Of a stretch of 64,000 nucleotides of DNA, positions 62,628 through 64,000 are shown piece after piece. The notes beneath the pieces were generated by a model, which was not told the origin of the DNA, searched no databases, and saw nothing but the letters and a program-made list of their open reading frames with translations. The stretch's first letter is position 1, and the number at the start of each line of letters is the position of its first letter. Origin of the DNA: Rhizobium mayense (GTDB lineage Bacteria; Pseudomonadota; Alphaproteobacteria; Rhizobiales; Rhizobiaceae); the NCBI RefSeq assembly GCF_030272705.1, contig NZ_JARFYM010000003.1, positions 62,001 to 126,000 of the forward strand, given 5' to 3'. The position numbers and the translations under genes are program-made.

Positions 62628-63740
62628 ATGGCAGAGATCCGGATCGAGCAAGTCCGCAAGGCCTATGGACGCAATCAGGTCGTGCACGGCGTCGACTTGA
62701 ACTTCCGCTCTGGCGAGTTCGTCGTCATTCTTGGCCCTTCCGGCTGCGGTAAGTCCACGCTGCTGCGCATGATCGCAGGCCTCGAGGATATCACGTCGGG
62801 CGAAATCGTCATCGACAACAAGGTGGTCAATCAGCTGGAGCCGCGCGAACGCGGTTGCGCCATGGTTTTCCAGAACTACGCGCTTTATCCGCATATGGAT
62901 GTCGCCGCCAACATGGGCTACGCGCTGAAGGTGGCCGGAGTGCCGCGCGAGGAACGCGACCGCCGCATCAAGGAAACCGCACGCATCGTCGGCCTCGAGG
63001 ATTTCCTTGCCCGCAAACCATCAGAGCTTTCCGGCGGTCAGCGCCAGCGCGTCGCCATGGGCCGCGCCATCATCCGCGAACCGAAGGTCTTCCTCTTCGA
63101 CGAACCGCTCTCCAACCTCGACGCCAAGCTGCGCGTGCAGATGCGTGTCGAAATCCGCCGCCTGCACAAGCGCCTTGCGGCCACCTCGGTTTTCGTCACC
63201 CATGATCAGGTCGAGGCCATGACGCTCGCCGACAAGCTGGTAGTCATGTACAGGGGCAATGTCGAGCAGGTTGGCACGCCGCTGGAAGTCTACAATACGC
63301 CGCGCACCCGTTTCGTCGGCTCCTTCATCGGCTCGCCGGCCATGAACTTCCTCGAAGGTTCCTTCTCGGCGAATGGCGAACAATTCATCTTCGACGGACT
63401 GCCGATTGCCATCGACGCCAATATCGGCAAGCGCCACGCCGGTCAGCCGGTCGCGCTTGGCATCCGCCCGGAACATGCGCGTCTTGTGCCGGCGGGCACG
63501 CCCGGCGCTGTTCCGGCCACGGTGGATTTCGTCGAAGAACTCGGCGCCGGCCGCGTCATCCATTGCGACATCAACGGCTCCAACTTCGCCGTCGCTGTCT
63601 CCGACCATACCACGGGACAAACAGGTGACGCCGTCGGCCTGGAGCTTCCCCAGCAGCATACTCATCTTTTCGCCCAGGACACCGGCCTGCGCCTCGACAC
63701 CATTGCTTCCGTCACGCCCCTCAAGGTCGCGGCAAACTAA
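62628..63740 (+). CDS. ugpC: ABC transporter ATP-binding protein, UgpC/MsmK type
   Basis: The 370-aa ATPase has Walker [11 protein letters not shown]-loop [11 protein letters not shown], signature LSGGQRQR, Walker B VFLFDEP and the switch VTHDQ. The C-terminal TOBE/MD region is of the carbohydrate-importer class ([20 protein letters not shown]). It would power import of glycerol-3-phosphate or sugars. No permease or binding protein is adjacent, so it may serve several importers. Ends before a strong terminator. Confidence 0.87.
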   Translation: MAEIRIEQVRKAYGRNQVVHGVDLNFRSGEFVVILGPSGCGKSTLLRMIAGLEDITSGEIVIDNKVVNQLEPRERGCAMVFQNYALYPHMDVAANMGYALKVAGVPREERDRRIKETARIVGLEDFLARKPSELSGGQRQRVAMGRAIIREPKVFLFDEPLSNLDAKLRVQMRVEIRRLHKRLAATSVFVTHDQVEAMTLADKLVVMYRGNVEQVGTPLEVYNTPRTRFVGSFIGSPAMNFLEGSFSANGEQFIFDGLPIAIDANIGKRHAGQPVALGIRPEHARLVPAGTPGAVPATVDFVEELGAGRVIHCDINGSNFAVAVSDHTTGQTGDAVGLELPQQHTHLFAQDTGLRLDTIASVTPLKVAAN

Positions 63741-63767
63741 TTTTCAGAATCAATTTTCAGCAAGAGC

Positions 63768-63800
63768 GCCCGGAAATTCCTACCGATTTCCGGGCTTTTT
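63768..63800 (+). terminator. Rho-independent terminator after the ugpC-type gene
   Basis: The stem GCCCGGAAAT/ATTTCCGGGC with an eight-base loop is followed by TTTTT. Confidence 0.9.
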
Positions 63801-63940
63801 GTTGTCTGGCGGAAGGCGGGCTGCTGCGGCCCGAAGGCTCGATCCATCTTTAGGCTGCACGGGCGCATCCACTGGCGCCGCGACGGTCGCCACGACTTTC
63901 AGGTCTATCGTGCTTGAACGACAGCCTTGATGATCCGACC

Positions 63941-63977
63941 TTAAAAGCCTGCCGCACTCCCCGAGGAAGTGCGGCAG
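63941..63977 (-). terminator. Terminator of a minus-strand gene at the right edge
   Basis: A 10-bp stem CTGCCGCACT/AGTGCGGCAG with a nine-base loop; on the minus strand it is followed by GCTTTTAA. It lies just downstream of a probable stop codon at 63987-63989. Confidence 0.6.
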
Positions 63978-63986
63978 AAAATTCAA

Positions 63987-64000
63987 TTACTTCTCGGGCA
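63987..64000 (-). CDS. Possible 3' end of a minus-strand gene
   Basis: The last bases read ...Pro-Glu-Lys-stop on the minus strand and are followed by a terminator-like hairpin. Only a few codons are visible, so no function can be given. Confidence 0.3.

Overview
The window looks like chromosomal DNA of a Rhizobiaceae member, most likely Rhizobium. The grounds are GC-rich coding with many ATGA-coupled starts, a housekeeping set (ilvA, ald, cysK, sseA, an alaX-type editing protein, a ugpC-type ATPase), a chromosomal tRNA-Leu, an IS630 copy and short rhizobial-style intergenic palindromes. No species can be named from the sequence alone.

Layout. (1) 1-7082, minus strand: the 5' end of a cytochrome c oxidase subunit II gene, a tiny oxidase-associated membrane protein, two c-type cytochromes, and a HlyD / double ABC-2 permease / HlyD export operon without its own ATPase. 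(2) 7401-44698: a 37.3-kb integrated element bounded by a 57-bp direct repeat that is the 3' part of tRNA-Leu(UAA). The intact tRNA lies at the right end (44644-44728, minus) and a displaced 3' fragment at the left end beside a tyrosine integrase. (3) 44729-64000: ordinary chromosome with amino-acid and sulfur metabolism, regulators, nucleotide salvage, a degraded endo/exonuclease/phosphatase gene, tandem PilZ proteins and one IS630 insertion.

The element. Its left 7 kb has the gene logic of a phage satellite: integrase, an AlpA/excisionase-like HTH protein, an orphan adenine methylase, a TOPRIM (Spo11/Topo VI-A-like) protein, a Prim-Pol primase, a RecA-like helicase and a small-terminase-like protein. 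No large terminase, capsid, tail or conjugation genes were seen. The middle (14.7-27.2 kb) holds a DUF429 protein, a serine recombinase and two remnants of its 3' end, a tightly coupled minus-strand cassette of very small proteins, an AraC-type regulator, two paralogous secreted proteins, a small lipoprotein with a decayed second copy, and a metallophosphoesterase. The right part (27.2-44.3 kb) is a defence island: a type I restriction-modification locus whose hsdR is interrupted by one in-frame TAG, then a complete type I Zorya system (zorA, zorB, zorC, zorD). Zorya is followed by an overlapping fifth gene encoding an ASCH-domain protein and by a conserved protein with an Ada-like cysteine motif.

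How the parts may work together. The integrase, HTH protein, Prim-Pol and helicase would excise and replicate the element, and the small terminase could redirect packaging of a helper phage. The RM locus and Zorya would protect the host or exclude competing phages. The strongest leads for new biology are the ASCH gene overlapping zorD, the satellite-type backbone carrying Zorya, the methylase / 35-aa microprotein / TOPRIM unit, and the cassette of tiny coupled membrane and periplasmic proteins.
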